This document shows, piece after piece, positions 6,622 through 13,399 of a stretch of 32,669 nucleotides of DNA. The stretch is from positions 20,883-53,551 of the forward strand of contig PKVY01000042.1 in assembly GCA_003131625.1 (NCBI GenBank). The letters are read 5' to 3'. This DNA comes from Acidobacterium sp. (GTDB taxonomy: Bacteria; Acidobacteriota; Terriglobia; Terriglobales; Acidobacteriaceae). How positions within the stretch are numbered: the stretch's first letter is position 1; every line of letters starts with the position of its first letter. The notes under the pieces were generated by a model that saw only the letters and a program-made list of their open reading frames with translations, searched no databases and was not told where the DNA came from. Both the position numbers and the translations under genes were made by a program.

Positions 6622-7752
6622 GTGAGTGTTCTGGAAGAAGTTGCTGTACCTGCATCTGCCGAGGTGTGTTCCCTCGACAGCTATCTTGTGCTGCCGGATA
6701 ACAGCATGGATGAGCGCATTGCTGTGGCGCGGCGCGCGCTGGGCAAGACGACGATCCTGCTGGGGCACCACTACCAGCGCGACGAAGTGATCCGCTTCGC
6801 CGACTTCACCGGCGACTCCTACAAATTGTCGAAAGTGGCCGCGGAGACGGACGCGAACTACATCCTCTTCTGCGGCGTGCATTTCATGGCGGAGAGCGCC
6901 GACATTCTGGCGCACGAAGGACAGCAGGTGATCCTGCCGGATCTGAATGCGGGCTGCTCCATGGCGGACATGGCGGAGATCGGCCAGGTGGAGGAGTGCT
7001 GGGAGACGCTGCTCAACGCGGGGATGAGCGAGAACGAAATTCTGCCAGTCACCTATATGAACTCCTCGGCGGCGATCAAGGCTTTTTGCGGAGAGCGGGG
7101 CGGACTGGTTTGTACTTCGTCGAATGCGCGCAAGGCGTTCGAGTGGGCGTTTGCGCGCGCGAAGAAGATTCTCTTTCTGCCCGATCAGCACCTGGGCCGC
7201 AACACCGGTCATGCGATGGGCATTCCGCTGACGGAAATGGTGGTCTACGACCCGTGGCAGATTGGCGGCGGCATTACGCCGGAGCGGCTGCGCGCGACGA
7301 AGGTCGTTTTGTGGAAGGGACACTGCTCGGTACACCAGCGGTTCCTGCCCGAGCATGTCGACAAGGTCCGGGCAAAGTATCCGGGGATTCAGGTGATCGT
7401 GCACCCGGAATGCCGAATTGAGGTTTGCGAAAAGGCCGATGCGATGGGCTCGACGGAAGGGCTGATCCGGATTGTGAGGGAAGCGCCGCAAGGTTCGAGC
7501 TTCGCGATCGGCACGGAGATTCATCTGGTGAACCGGCTGGCGAAGGAGTTTGCGCCACAGGGCAAGAAGATCGTCACGCTCGACGATACCGGTTGCCTGT
7601 GCACGACGATGTACCGCATCAGCCCGCAGCATCTGGCGTGGGCGCTGGAGAACCTTGTGGAAGGGCGCGTGGTGAATCGCATTCAGGTGCGCGACGATGT
7701 GAAATACTGGGCGCGCGTGGCGCTGGACCGCATGCTGGAGATCAGGACCTGA
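6622..7752 (+). CDS. nadA: Quinolinate synthase
   Basis: A [4Fe-4S] enzyme that condenses iminoaspartate from NadB with dihydroxyacetone phosphate to quinolinate in NAD synthesis. The 376-residue protein shows LLGHHYQRDEV, DFTGDSY, FCGVHFMAE with Cys84, the VCTSSNA block with Cys164, a VHPEC block and DDTGCLCTTMYR near the end; one cysteine from each of the first, second and last groups is expected to ligate the cluster. The start is the GTG at 6622, nine bases after AAGG, inside the sequence masked by the upstream riboswitch. The extended N-terminus (about 30 residues before the first domain) is like the long NadA type. The DUF2203 gene follows 28 bp downstream and is probably co-transcribed. 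nadC is not in the window. Confidence 0.96.
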   Translation: MSVLEEVAVPASAEVCSLDSYLVLPDNSMDERIAVARRALGKTTILLGHHYQRDEVIRFADFTGDSYKLSKVAAETDANYILFCGVHFMAESADILAHEGQQVILPDLNAGCSMADMAEIGQVEECWETLLNAGMSENEILPVTYMNSSAAIKAFCGERGGLVCTSSNARKAFEWAFARAKKILFLPDQHLGRNTGHAMGIPLTEMVVYDPWQIGGGITPERLRATKVVLWKGHCSVHQRFLPEHVDKVRAKYPGIQVIVHPECRIEVCEKADAMGSTEGLIRIVREAPQGSSFAIGTEIHLVNRLAKEFAPQGKKIVTLDDTGCLCTTMYRISPQHLAWALENLVEGRVVNRIQVRDDVKYWARVALDRMLEIRT

Positions 7753-7780
7753 GGTTCCAGGGCCCGCGGGCCGGGAGTGT

Positions 7781-8215
7781 ATGAAAACCTTTACGCTTGA
7801 CGAAGCGCAGGCGTTGCTGCCGATTGTGGAAGGGCTGCTGAACCGCGCCATCGAAGCGAAACAAGCCGCGGTCGATTTGCAGGAAGAGATGGCCGCGCTG
7901 GTACGGCGCGTGTTCGTGAGCGGCGGAATGTTCCTGGACATTGTGGCGGCGCAGAAGCGCAAAGTCACCCTGGAAGCTCTGGTGCAGCGCGCGAAAGACG
8001 CGCTCGAGGAGATCGACGCCATCGGCGTGCAGATCAAGGATCTGGATACCGGGCTGCTCGATTTTCCCTGCCTGCTGGAAGGCGAGACGGTGCTGCTGTG
8101 CTGGAAGCGTGGCGAGGCGCGCATCGACTTCTGGCATCGCATCGAGGACGGATTCGCGGGAAGGCAGCCGATTGACGCGCGGTTTCGGCGGGCCGCGCCG
8201 GAAAAGCTGAACTGA
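7781..8215 (+). CDS. DUF2203 family protein
   Basis: A 144-residue protein matching DUF2203. It opens with KTFTLDEAQALLPIVEGLL, has a long helical middle, then the family's LKDLDTGLLDFPCLLEG-like block (here IKDLDTGLLDFPCLLEGE) and LLCWKRGEARIDFWHR, ending in a basic tail. The function of the family is unknown; it is cytoplasmic by sequence, with no signal or membrane segment. GGGAG lies seven bases before the ATG, and a 12-bp palindrome (7761-7772) precedes that site. The last 57 bp of the gene are repeated in diverged form at 9028-9084, downstream of a GIY-YIG gene, so this 3' end is a likely insertion target that remained intact. Confidence 0.85.
   Translation: MKTFTLDEAQALLPIVEGLLNRAIEAKQAAVDLQEEMAALVRRVFVSGGMFLDIVAAQKRKVTLEALVQRAKDALEEIDAIGVQIKDLDTGLLDFPCLLEGETVLLCWKRGEARIDFWHRIEDGFAGRQPIDARFRRAAPEKLN
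8157..8213 (+). repeat. Left copy of duplicated DUF2203 3' end
   Basis: This stretch encodes the C-terminal GRQPIDARFRRAAPEKLN of the DUF2203 protein and recurs at 9028-9084. Blocks of 16, 7 and about 15 bases are identical, separated by single substitutions and one 2-base gap. Confidence 0.85.
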
Positions 8216-9027
8216 CAGATGCAGTACTATTGCAGGGTTGTGAAGCATGAAGTTAGACAGTTCTTCGGAGCAAAGCTGCGATGCGCCCTACCCGCCAAAA
8301 AAGGACAAGCTCTAGCGCATTGGTATTGAGCCATCTAAGTGGGATTAAACGAGCATTGCTTGAGGGCGAAAAGCGGCCGGCGTTCTTGGAGTTCCTTCGG
8401 CAGACCGACGATCGCCGCGGGCTATATACGCTCTACGACCATACCGGTCGTCTGTACTATGCAGGCAAAGCGTCCGACCTGCCGCGAAGACTGGACCAAC
8501 ATCTCAGCGATAGGCTCGCGGACAGTTGGGACGAAATGACGCTCTTTTTTCTTAGCGGTTCAGCGGACATCGCCGAACTTGAGGGTCTTCTCGTAGCGGC
8601 GGCTCATCCTCCCGGCAACAAGCAGAGACCTCGCTTTGGGTCCGACAGGCGGAAAGAACTCCAGAAATTCCTGCGGCAGGACGCGATGGAACAAATCGAC
8701 AAGGTCGTCTACCCTCATAAGATTCGTCCCGACAAGGAGGAGAATCCAGACACACTGTCCGGCCGAATAACGCCAAAAAAGCTGAAGTCCTTGAAGCAAG
8801 CAAAGTTGGCTACGGTGTTGGGGATTACCCGAGGCAGGGTCAGTCAGCTAGTTAACAAAGAGCCGAATAAATACACGGTCTTGCGAAGGTACATCCAAGA
8901 GGCGGGGCGGCGCGACAGCGTGTTGCTTCTACTTGAGAAAGAAAAAGCGGATTGATTTAGTCTCCGTCGAGGGTTCGTCCGCGAATAGACTGACCCTCCG
9001 CCCTGTTTTCCCCCGATGAAAGGGCCC
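8214..9027. mobile_element. Putative small insertion carrying the GIY-YIG gene
   Basis: About 0.8 kb lies between two direct copies of the DUF2203 3' end. It contains one gene whose base composition is visibly lower in GC and richer in AAA, TTG and CTA codons than its neighbours. No transposase or recombinase and no terminal inverted repeats are seen. The geometry resembles an element that entered a gene end and rebuilt it, but homologous recombination with a related chromosome could give the same picture. Confidence 0.4.
8281..8955 (+). CDS. GIY-YIG nuclease-like protein with C-terminal helix-turn-helix
   Basis: A 224-residue protein with a variant GIY-YIG core: GLYTLYD at residues 47-53, LYYAGKA at 58-64, the arginine-containing DLPRRLDQHL at 66-75, a helix with glutamates (AELEGLLVAA) at about 98-107, and PPGNKQ with the family asparagine at 113. 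These are the expected positions of the tyrosine, arginine, glutamate and asparagine of the nuclease site. A spacer rich in charged residues follows, then a helix-turn-helix (LKQAKLATVLGITRGRVSQL) at 171-190. DNA cleavage guided by the HTH is plausible but inferred. GGAG stands ten bases before the ATG. Codon use differs from the flanking genes, and the gene sits between duplicated DUF2203 ends, so it is probably acquired. Possible roles include a homing-type nuclease or a restriction/defence protein. Confidence 0.7.
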   Translation: MRPTRQKRTSSSALVLSHLSGIKRALLEGEKRPAFLEFLRQTDDRRGLYTLYDHTGRLYYAGKASDLPRRLDQHLSDRLADSWDEMTLFFLSGSADIAELEGLLVAAAHPPGNKQRPRFGSDRRKELQKFLRQDAMEQIDKVVYPHKIRPDKEENPDTLSGRITPKKLKSLKQAKLATVLGITRGRVSQLVNKEPNKYTVLRRYIQEAGRRDSVLLLLEKEKAD

Positions 9028-9084
9028 CGGGAAGGCAGCCGATCGACGCGCTTCCGGCGTGCCGCGCCGGAAAAAGTGAATTAA
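9028..9084 (+). repeat. Right, diverged copy of DUF2203 3' end (gene-end remnant)
   Basis: Aligned with 8157-8213, nearly all substitutions fall at third codon positions: ATT/ATC, TTT/TTC, CGG/CGT, AAG/AAA, AAC/AAT, with stop TGA/TAA and one L/V change. A 2-base deletion breaks the frame before FRRAAPEKVN and the stop. The pattern shows this copy evolved as a working coding end, in another gene copy or another strain, before it came to lie here. Confidence 0.8.
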
Positions 9085-9111
9085 GACGCTGCGCACTTTG
9101 CGGACCTCGCG

Positions 9112-9168
9112 CTAATGGAACTCCAGATAGCCGGCTGGCGAAATGATCACGGTTCCGCCGAACGTGCA
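9112..9168 (-). pseudogene. Possible C-terminal remnant of a PIN-family toxin
   Basis: Directly after the TGA of the RHH gene, in the same frame, come codons for CTFGGTVIISPAGYLEFH and then TAG. A strand ending in IVSP or VISP followed by an aromatic/leucine helix (xxFL) is how many COG1569-type PIN toxins end, and these toxins are usually the gene after this kind of CopG/RHH antitoxin. The fragment is only 18 residues, so the match is suggestive only. If right, almost all of the toxin gene has been deleted. Confidence 0.35.
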
Positions 9169-9438
9169 TCACCGGCGGCGCAGCTTCCTGGCCTCTTCTT
9201 TACGGGTTTGATGAATCAGGCCCGCCACATCATCCGGCGTGTAACCCATGTGACCTTTTTGGCGGCCCGCCTGCTGAGAAGCATCGAGCAGTGCCCGAAT
9301 ACGAACGGCCCGATAAGTTCGAAATGCCTCGCGAAAGAGTTCGCTGATTGTACGGCTTTCGGCTTTTGCGATCGCAGTTACCTGTTCCGCCAGGTCCGGC
9401 GGCAGAGAAATCGTGAATTGGCGGGTAGTTCGCTGCAT
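9169..9438 (-). CDS. CopG/ribbon-helix-helix transcriptional regulator, probable orphan antitoxin
   Basis: An 89-residue protein. RQFTISLPPDLAEQVTAIAK followed by ESRTISELFREAFRTYRA is a standard N-terminal ribbon-helix-helix DNA-binding unit: a short strand, two helices and the SxS turn. The C-terminal 40 residues are charged and would be the toxin-binding tail in an antitoxin. No intact toxin gene follows; the space downstream holds only a short PIN-like tail. An inverted repeat of CATTAC/GTAATG plus a third half-site lies just before the start and is likely its own operator. TTGCAT and TAATGT, 17 bp apart, put the -10 six bases before the ATG, suggesting leaderless autoregulated expression. 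Confidence 0.8.
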   Translation of the reverse strand: MQRTTRQFTISLPPDLAEQVTAIAKAESRTISELFREAFRTYRAVRIRALLDASQQAGRQKGHMGYTPDDVAGLIHQTRKEEARKLRRR

Positions 9439-9445
9439 ACGGATA

Positions 9446-9470
9446 CATTACACAGTAATGCAAAGTAATG
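9446..9470 (-). promoter_or_regulatory. RHH autoregulatory operator and overlapping promoter
   Basis: CATTAC (9446-9451), ACA, GTAATG (9455-9460), CAAA, GTAATG (9465-9470): a perfect 6-bp inverted repeat with 3-bp spacer plus a direct half-site at 10-bp periodicity. On the minus strand TTGCAT, 17 bp and TAATGT overlap these sites, so binding would occlude RNA polymerase. The repeats are seen directly; the binding protein is inferred from adjacency. Confidence 0.6.
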
Positions 9471-9514
9471 CAAACAGGACAAACGAATCCTGGCCTCCCT
9501 GGGCAGCGCGCCCC

Positions 9515-9528
9515 ATGACAACTGTCAT
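9515..9528. promoter_or_regulatory. 14-bp palindrome, candidate site for the DesR/NarL-type regulator
   Basis: ATGACAACTGTCAT has perfect 6-bp arms (ATGACA/TGTCAT) around AC. It lies 96 bp upstream of the ABC ATPase start, the first gene of an operon ending in a NarL-family regulator. NarL-family dimers commonly bind such short two-fold sites, so self-regulation by the 12594-13205 product is the simplest guess. Confidence 0.45.
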
Positions 9529-9623
9529 ATCGCTTTGCTGACAAAGCCCACTGGGGCCGGGCGCGTTTTCCGGCGATCCTGTCTATGCCGCTGAAATCCC
9601 TCAAAGCGGCAGGAGAGCAAGCG

Positions 9624-10571
9624 ATGTCAGCAACCGCAGTCATTACCGCAACCGGGCCGGCGGCGTGGCCCATGCCGCTTTCGCAGACCAGGACCGTGGC
9701 CAAACTGCATTCCGTGACCAAGCGCTACGGGCCGATCACCGCGCTCGACAACTTTTCGCTGGAGCTGGGCGCCGGTGAAGTGGTCGCGCTGCTGGGTCCG
9801 AACGGCGCAGGCAAAACCACCGCTGTGCGGCTGCTGCTGGGGCTGATTGCGCCCAACACGGGCAGCGTGCGGGTGCTGGGGCGCGATCCCCGCGATGCTG
9901 AGACGAGGACGCGCATCGGCGCCATGCTGCAGGTAGCCCGCGTGCCGGAGATGCTGCGCGTGCGCGAACACATCGACCTGTTCCGCAGCTACTATCCCCA
10001 TCCGCTGCCGGCAGCCGAGGTCCTGCGCATCGCGAAGCTCGAGGGCATCGCGGATCAGCTGTTCGGCAAGCTTTCCGGCGGGCAGAAGCAGCGGGTGCTG
10101 TTCGGGCTTGCGCTGTGCGGGAATCCCGATCTGATTTTCCTGGACGAGCCGACGGTGGGCATGGATATTGAGTCGCGCCGCGGCTTGTGGGATCAGGTGC
10201 GGGCGCTTTCCGCGGCGGGTAAGACGATTCTGCTGACCACGCACTATCTCGAAGAGGCGGACATGCTGGCCAACCGCATCGTGGTTCTCAACAAGGGCAA
10301 GCTGCTGTGCGAAGGAACGTCGGCGGAGATCAAGCATCGAGTCTCCGGACGGAAAATTCGCTGCGTTACGCAGCTCGATCTGGAGTTTCTGCGGGCCCTC
10401 CCCTCGGTTTCCGACGTGCAGCAGGATCGCGAAGCGGTCCTCATCGTGGCCGAGGATCCGGAGAGGGTGGTTCGCGAGATGCTGTTGCGGGACGAGACGC
10501 TGCAGGGCCTCGAAGTATCGTCGGGAGCGCTGGAAGATGCATTTCTGGAGCTGACCAGGGACAGGGAATAG
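9624..10571 (+). CDS. ABC-2 type transporter ATP-binding protein
   Basis: A 315-residue ATPase of the DrrA/CcmA-like exporter class. It has Walker A GPNGAGKT at residues 58-65, the signature LSGGQKQR, Walker B LIFLDEP and the switch histidine in LLTTHYLEEAD, followed by the about 80-residue C-terminal extension of this class. The start at 9624 follows AGGAGAG by six bases; an in-frame ATG at 9585 lacks a site. It pairs with the permease that starts 36 bp later, and with a DesK/NarL-type pair, as is common for regulated exporters of lipids, antibiotics or unknown compounds; the substrate cannot be told. The stop codon lies inside a heptamer repeat, so its last residues (LTRDRE) come partly from repeat sequence. 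Confidence 0.93.
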   Translation: MSATAVITATGPAAWPMPLSQTRTVAKLHSVTKRYGPITALDNFSLELGAGEVVALLGPNGAGKTTAVRLLLGLIAPNTGSVRVLGRDPRDAETRTRIGAMLQVARVPEMLRVREHIDLFRSYYPHPLPAAEVLRIAKLEGIADQLFGKLSGGQKQRVLFGLALCGNPDLIFLDEPTVGMDIESRRGLWDQVRALSAAGKTILLTTHYLEEADMLANRIVVLNKGKLLCEGTSAEIKHRVSGRKIRCVTQLDLEFLRALPSVSDVQQDREAVLIVAEDPERVVREMLLRDETLQGLEVSSGALEDAFLELTRDRE

Positions 10572-10589
10572 GGAACAGGGAACAGCGAC
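10555..10589 (+). repeat. Heptamer repeat spanning the ABC ATPase stop codon
   Basis: Units CCAGGGA, CAGGGAA, TAGGGAA, CAGGGAA and CAGCGAC run in tandem. The TAG stop of the ATPase gene is within the third unit. The unit is nearly the same as that in nadB (2073-2107), so a common repeat family or mechanism is likely. Confidence 0.8.
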
Positions 10590-10606
10590 ACAGAGGAGCA
10601 GACACA

Positions 10607-11398
10607 ATGGCCACCAACGCAATTGCCGTACCAGCCCCGAGAGGACTCAGCTTCGGCTACTACGCGAACCTCTTCCGCAAAGAGGTGCAGTACGAGTTTG
10701 TGAAGATGCTGCGCACCAAGGCGTTTTCGCTGTCGGTAATCGGCTTCCCGGTGATGTTCTATTTGCTGTTCGGCACCTCGAACCGGCACAACATGTTTGC
10801 GCGCTACCTGATGCCCAGCTACAGCTGCATGGGCGTGGTGTCGGCGTGCCTGTTCGGCATCGGCATGGGCATTGCGATGGAGCGCGCCTACGGCTGGCTG
10901 GAGCTGAAGCAGGCGAGCCCGATGCCGCGGCTGGCCTACCTCGGCGCGAAGGTCATCACCTGCGCCGCGTTTGCGCTGGTGATCGTCGCGGCACTGCTCA
11001 CGCTGGGCATTACGCTGGGCGGTGTTTCCCTGACCGCGTTTGAAGCACTGAAACTCGCCGGGGTGATTCTGGCCGGGTCCATCCCGTTTACGGCGATGGG
11101 GCTGCTGGTGGCGTTGCTGGTTCCCCCGAACGCAGGCCCCGGCGTCATCAACCTGATCTATCTGCCCATGTCGTTCGCGTCGGGGTTCTGGATGCCGGTG
11201 ACCTATCTGCCGCACTGGCTGAAGGTGATCACACCGGCGCTGCCCACGTATCACCTGGCGCAGATCGCGCTGCACATCTTTGGATACGCGGAGCCAGGCA
11301 GCCGCCTGTTGCCGCACTGGGAGGCGCTGGCAGGATTTACCCTGTTGATGGTGGGTGCGGCGTGGATGATCTTCACCCGCAGTGAGGCGAAGGCTTGA
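10607..11398 (+). CDS. ABC-2 type transporter permease
   Basis: A 263-residue membrane protein with about six hydrophobic segments in ABC-2 arrangement. A cytoplasmic N-terminal helix (KEVQYEFVKMLRTKAFSLSV) leads into the first span; the loop after span two has AMERAYGWLELKQASPMPR, and the later AMGLLVALLVPPNAGPGVINLIYLPMSF region (given here as position only, around residues 163-190) is typical of this family. The ATG at 10607 is preceded by GAGGAG at nine bases; a longer frame from 10307 overlaps the ATPase gene and is rejected. Together with the 9624 ATPase it forms an exporter of unknown substrate. Its stop TGA overlaps the TTG start of the kinase, implying coupled translation. Confidence 0.88.
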   Translation: MATNAIAVPAPRGLSFGYYANLFRKEVQYEFVKMLRTKAFSLSVIGFPVMFYLLFGTSNRHNMFARYLMPSYSCMGVVSACLFGIGMGIAMERAYGWLELKQASPMPRLAYLGAKVITCAAFALVIVAALLTLGITLGGVSLTAFEALKLAGVILAGSIPFTAMGLLVALLVPPNAGPGVINLIYLPMSFASGFWMPVTYLPHWLKVITPALPTYHLAQIALHIFGYAEPGSRLLPHWEALAGFTLLMVGAAWMIFTRSEAKA

Positions 11399-12597
11399 AA
11401 TCGGACGATCCCAACGCGCGGACCATGTTTGAGGTTTGCGATAACCCCAGCGCCTTGACGCGGTCCCTCGTCGAGGAGTTGCGGACGGCTGAGGTGGGTG
11501 TGCGGGGAGGGATGGGACGTCTGATCTGGCACGAGCGCAAGGGCCGGTTCTACGATTTCATCTGGTTGGTCTACACCGTTTTCTTCTTTATCCAGCCCAT
11601 CCAGGAACACAGCCGGAATAGGTGGATCCTCTTTAGCGCCGCTTATCTCTGCTTCCTTGGCCTCTATACCGGGCTGGTGTACGCAAAGTCGAAGCGAATT
11701 CAATATTCTGTGCTCGCCCTGATGGCCGTGCTGGGCGTCGCTTACTTCCCCTGGAACGCGGGCGCCAGCGGCATGTTCATCTATGTCGCGGCGTTCATCC
11801 CCTTTATCTCCGAATCCATAGCCGTCTGCGTAGCCACCTTCGTTGGCGCCTGCGCCACCCTGATGCTGGAGGGATGGCTTTTGCATATGAGCCCGTGGAA
11901 CTGGGCTTTCACCGCCTTTTTCTCCGTGGCGGTGGGATTGGGCAATCTGGTCGCGGCGCAGCGCATGCGCGCCAACAAACGGCTCAATCTTGCGCACGAG
12001 CAGATCGCTCACCTGGCCAAGCTGGCCGAGCGCGAGCGTATCGCGCGCGATCTGCACGACGTGCTGGGGCACACGCTGTCGGTGGTGGTGCTCAAGTCGG
12101 AGCTGGCGGGCAAAGTGATGGAGCGCGATCCGGAGCGGGCGCGGAAAGAAATCGGCGAAGTGGAACACATTGCCCGGGCGGCGCTGGGCGAGGTTCGTGA
12201 GGCGATTCGCGGCTATCGGTCGGAAGGACTTGCGGCGGAGATCAATCGTGCCCAGAAGACGCTGGATGCCGCCGGGGTGACCCTGGAGTGGGAGGCGAAG
12301 CCGCTGCAGCTGGCGCCCGCGGAAGAGACGGTTCTTTCGCTGATTGTGCGCGAGGCGGTTACAAATATCGTGCGCCATGCGCAGGCCAGCCACTGCCGGC
12401 TGGAATTCGCGGAGAACGGTGGTGGGACCGCGCTGCTGGTGGAGGACGACGGGCGCGGGGGCATCCAGCAGGAAGGAAACGGGCTGCGTGGGATGCGGGA
12501 ACGCGTGGAGGCGCTGGGCGGCCGTTTCCGGATCGATTCGGCGCAGGGAACGCGGCTGTTCATTGAGTTTCCCCCGCAATCCGGCAGCACGTCGTGA
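11395..12597 (+). CDS. DesK-type sensor histidine kinase
   Basis: A 400-residue kinase with about six hydrophobic segments between residues 55 and 185, then a coiled linker and a HisKA_3 dimerisation domain. Its phospho-acceptor is His221 in ERIARDLHDVLGH. A HATPase domain follows with VREAVTNIVRHA, DDGRGG and GNGLRGMRERV. The sensor half is entirely membrane-embedded with little extracellular loop, as in DesK/LiaS-like kinases that sense the membrane or the partner transporter. The TTG start overlaps the permease stop (TTGA); an ATG at 11425 is the alternative. The stop overlaps the regulator start as GTGA. Signals and ligand are unknown. Confidence 0.88.
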   Translation: MKSDDPNARTMFEVCDNPSALTRSLVEELRTAEVGVRGGMGRLIWHERKGRFYDFIWLVYTVFFFIQPIQEHSRNRWILFSAAYLCFLGLYTGLVYAKSKRIQYSVLALMAVLGVAYFPWNAGASGMFIYVAAFIPFISESIAVCVATFVGACATLMLEGWLLHMSPWNWAFTAFFSVAVGLGNLVAAQRMRANKRLNLAHEQIAHLAKLAERERIARDLHDVLGHTLSVVVLKSELAGKVMERDPERARKEIGEVEHIARAALGEVREAIRGYRSEGLAAEINRAQKTLDAAGVTLEWEAKPLQLAPAEETVLSLIVREAVTNIVRHAQASHCRLEFAENGGGTALLVEDDGRGGIQQEGNGLRGMRERVEALGGRFRIDSAQGTRLFIEFPPQSGSTS

Positions 12598-13205
12598 AGA
12601 AGATTCAGGTTGTGGTGGCCGAGGACCAGGCGATGGTTCTGGGCGCGCTGGCGGCCTTGCTGGAGACGCAGCCGGACATCGCGGTGTGCGCTCGGGCCGC
12701 GAATGGGCGCGAGGCTCTGGCCGCGGTGGGCAAACACAAGCCGGATGTCCTGGTCACGGACATCGAAATGCCGGAGATGACCGGACTGACGCTGGCCGGC
12801 GAGGTGCGGGATCGCTATCCGCAGACGCGCGTGATGATCCTGACGACCTTTGCGCGGTCCGGCTACCTGCGGCGCGCGCTCGACGCCGGGGCAAAGGGCT
12901 ATTTGCTCAAGGACCGGCCGTCGGCAGAACTGGCCGACGCGGTCCGGCGCGTGAACCAGGGGTTGCGCGTGGTCGATCCCGACCTGGCGCTCGAGGCCTG
13001 GGACAGCGGGCCCGATCCGCTGACGGAGCGGGAGCGGCAGATCCTGTGGCGCGCCGGAGAAGGGAAGTCGAGCGGCGAGATCGCCGAGGAGCTGCATCTT
13101 TCCGAAGGCACGGTGAGGAACTACCTTTCCGAGGCCATCAGCAAGCTGGGAGCGTCGAACCGTGTAGAGGCCGCCCGGCTGGCGCGGGCCAAAGGGTGGC
13201 TCTAA
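12594..13205 (+). CDS. NarL/FixJ-family response regulator
   Basis: A 203-residue regulator with receiver and LuxR-type HTH. The acidic pocket is AEDQ at residues 9-12, the phosphorylation site is Asp56 in VTDIEMPEMTG, and the conserved lysine is in GYLLKDR. The DNA-binding domain starts at LTERERQIL and contains the SSGEIAEELHLSEGTVRNYL recognition segment. It starts at a GTG that overlaps the kinase stop (GTGA). It is the partner of the 11395-12597 kinase and the last gene of the exporter operon. Its likely site is the ATGACA/TGTCAT palindrome at 9515-9528, by position only. Confidence 0.93.
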   Translation: MKKIQVVVAEDQAMVLGALAALLETQPDIAVCARAANGREALAAVGKHKPDVLVTDIEMPEMTGLTLAGEVRDRYPQTRVMILTTFARSGYLRRALDAGAKGYLLKDRPSAELADAVRRVNQGLRVVDPDLALEAWDSGPDPLTERERQILWRAGEGKSSGEIAEELHLSEGTVRNYLSEAISKLGASNRVEAARLARAKGWL

Positions 13206-13399
13206 ACGGGTTACTCCTAAAGTCACCACCCCTGTCGTTCCGATGGGGAAGTTCATCATCCCTCTTTCGGTGAATTTCAGCGTGATTCCTACCGTGGTAC
13301 TTTCATCCATCGTTCGCGGGTGCTCGCGAGCGCAGCCTCGGAATGCTCGGCATCGCTCGCCTCTTCCGGCGTCAGGTCTCCCCTGCCCAGGAATCAACA

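Noticed and set aside
7761-7772. 12-bp palindrome GGCCCGCGGGCC before the DUF2203 gene
   Set aside because: A self-complementary GC run this short is expected by chance in DNA of this composition, and its position just before the RBS gives no clear role.
6400-8142. 580-codon minus-strand ORF covering nadA and DUF2203
   Set aside because: Antisense shadow in GC-rich DNA; both plus-strand genes have clear family motifs and it would read through the riboswitch.
8247-8315. 22-codon ORF (MKLDSSSEQSCDAPYPPKKDKL) just before the GIY-YIG gene
   Set aside because: Too short to score, poor ribosome site, out of frame with the downstream gene, and overlaps its start. A leader peptide cannot be excluded but nothing supports one.
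8957-9172. 71-codon minus-strand ORF starting at the RHH stop, considered as the missing toxin
   Set aside because: Sequence is Arg/Ser-rich without PIN, RelE or other toxin motifs. The alternative frame gives the PIN-like tail, which is better supported.
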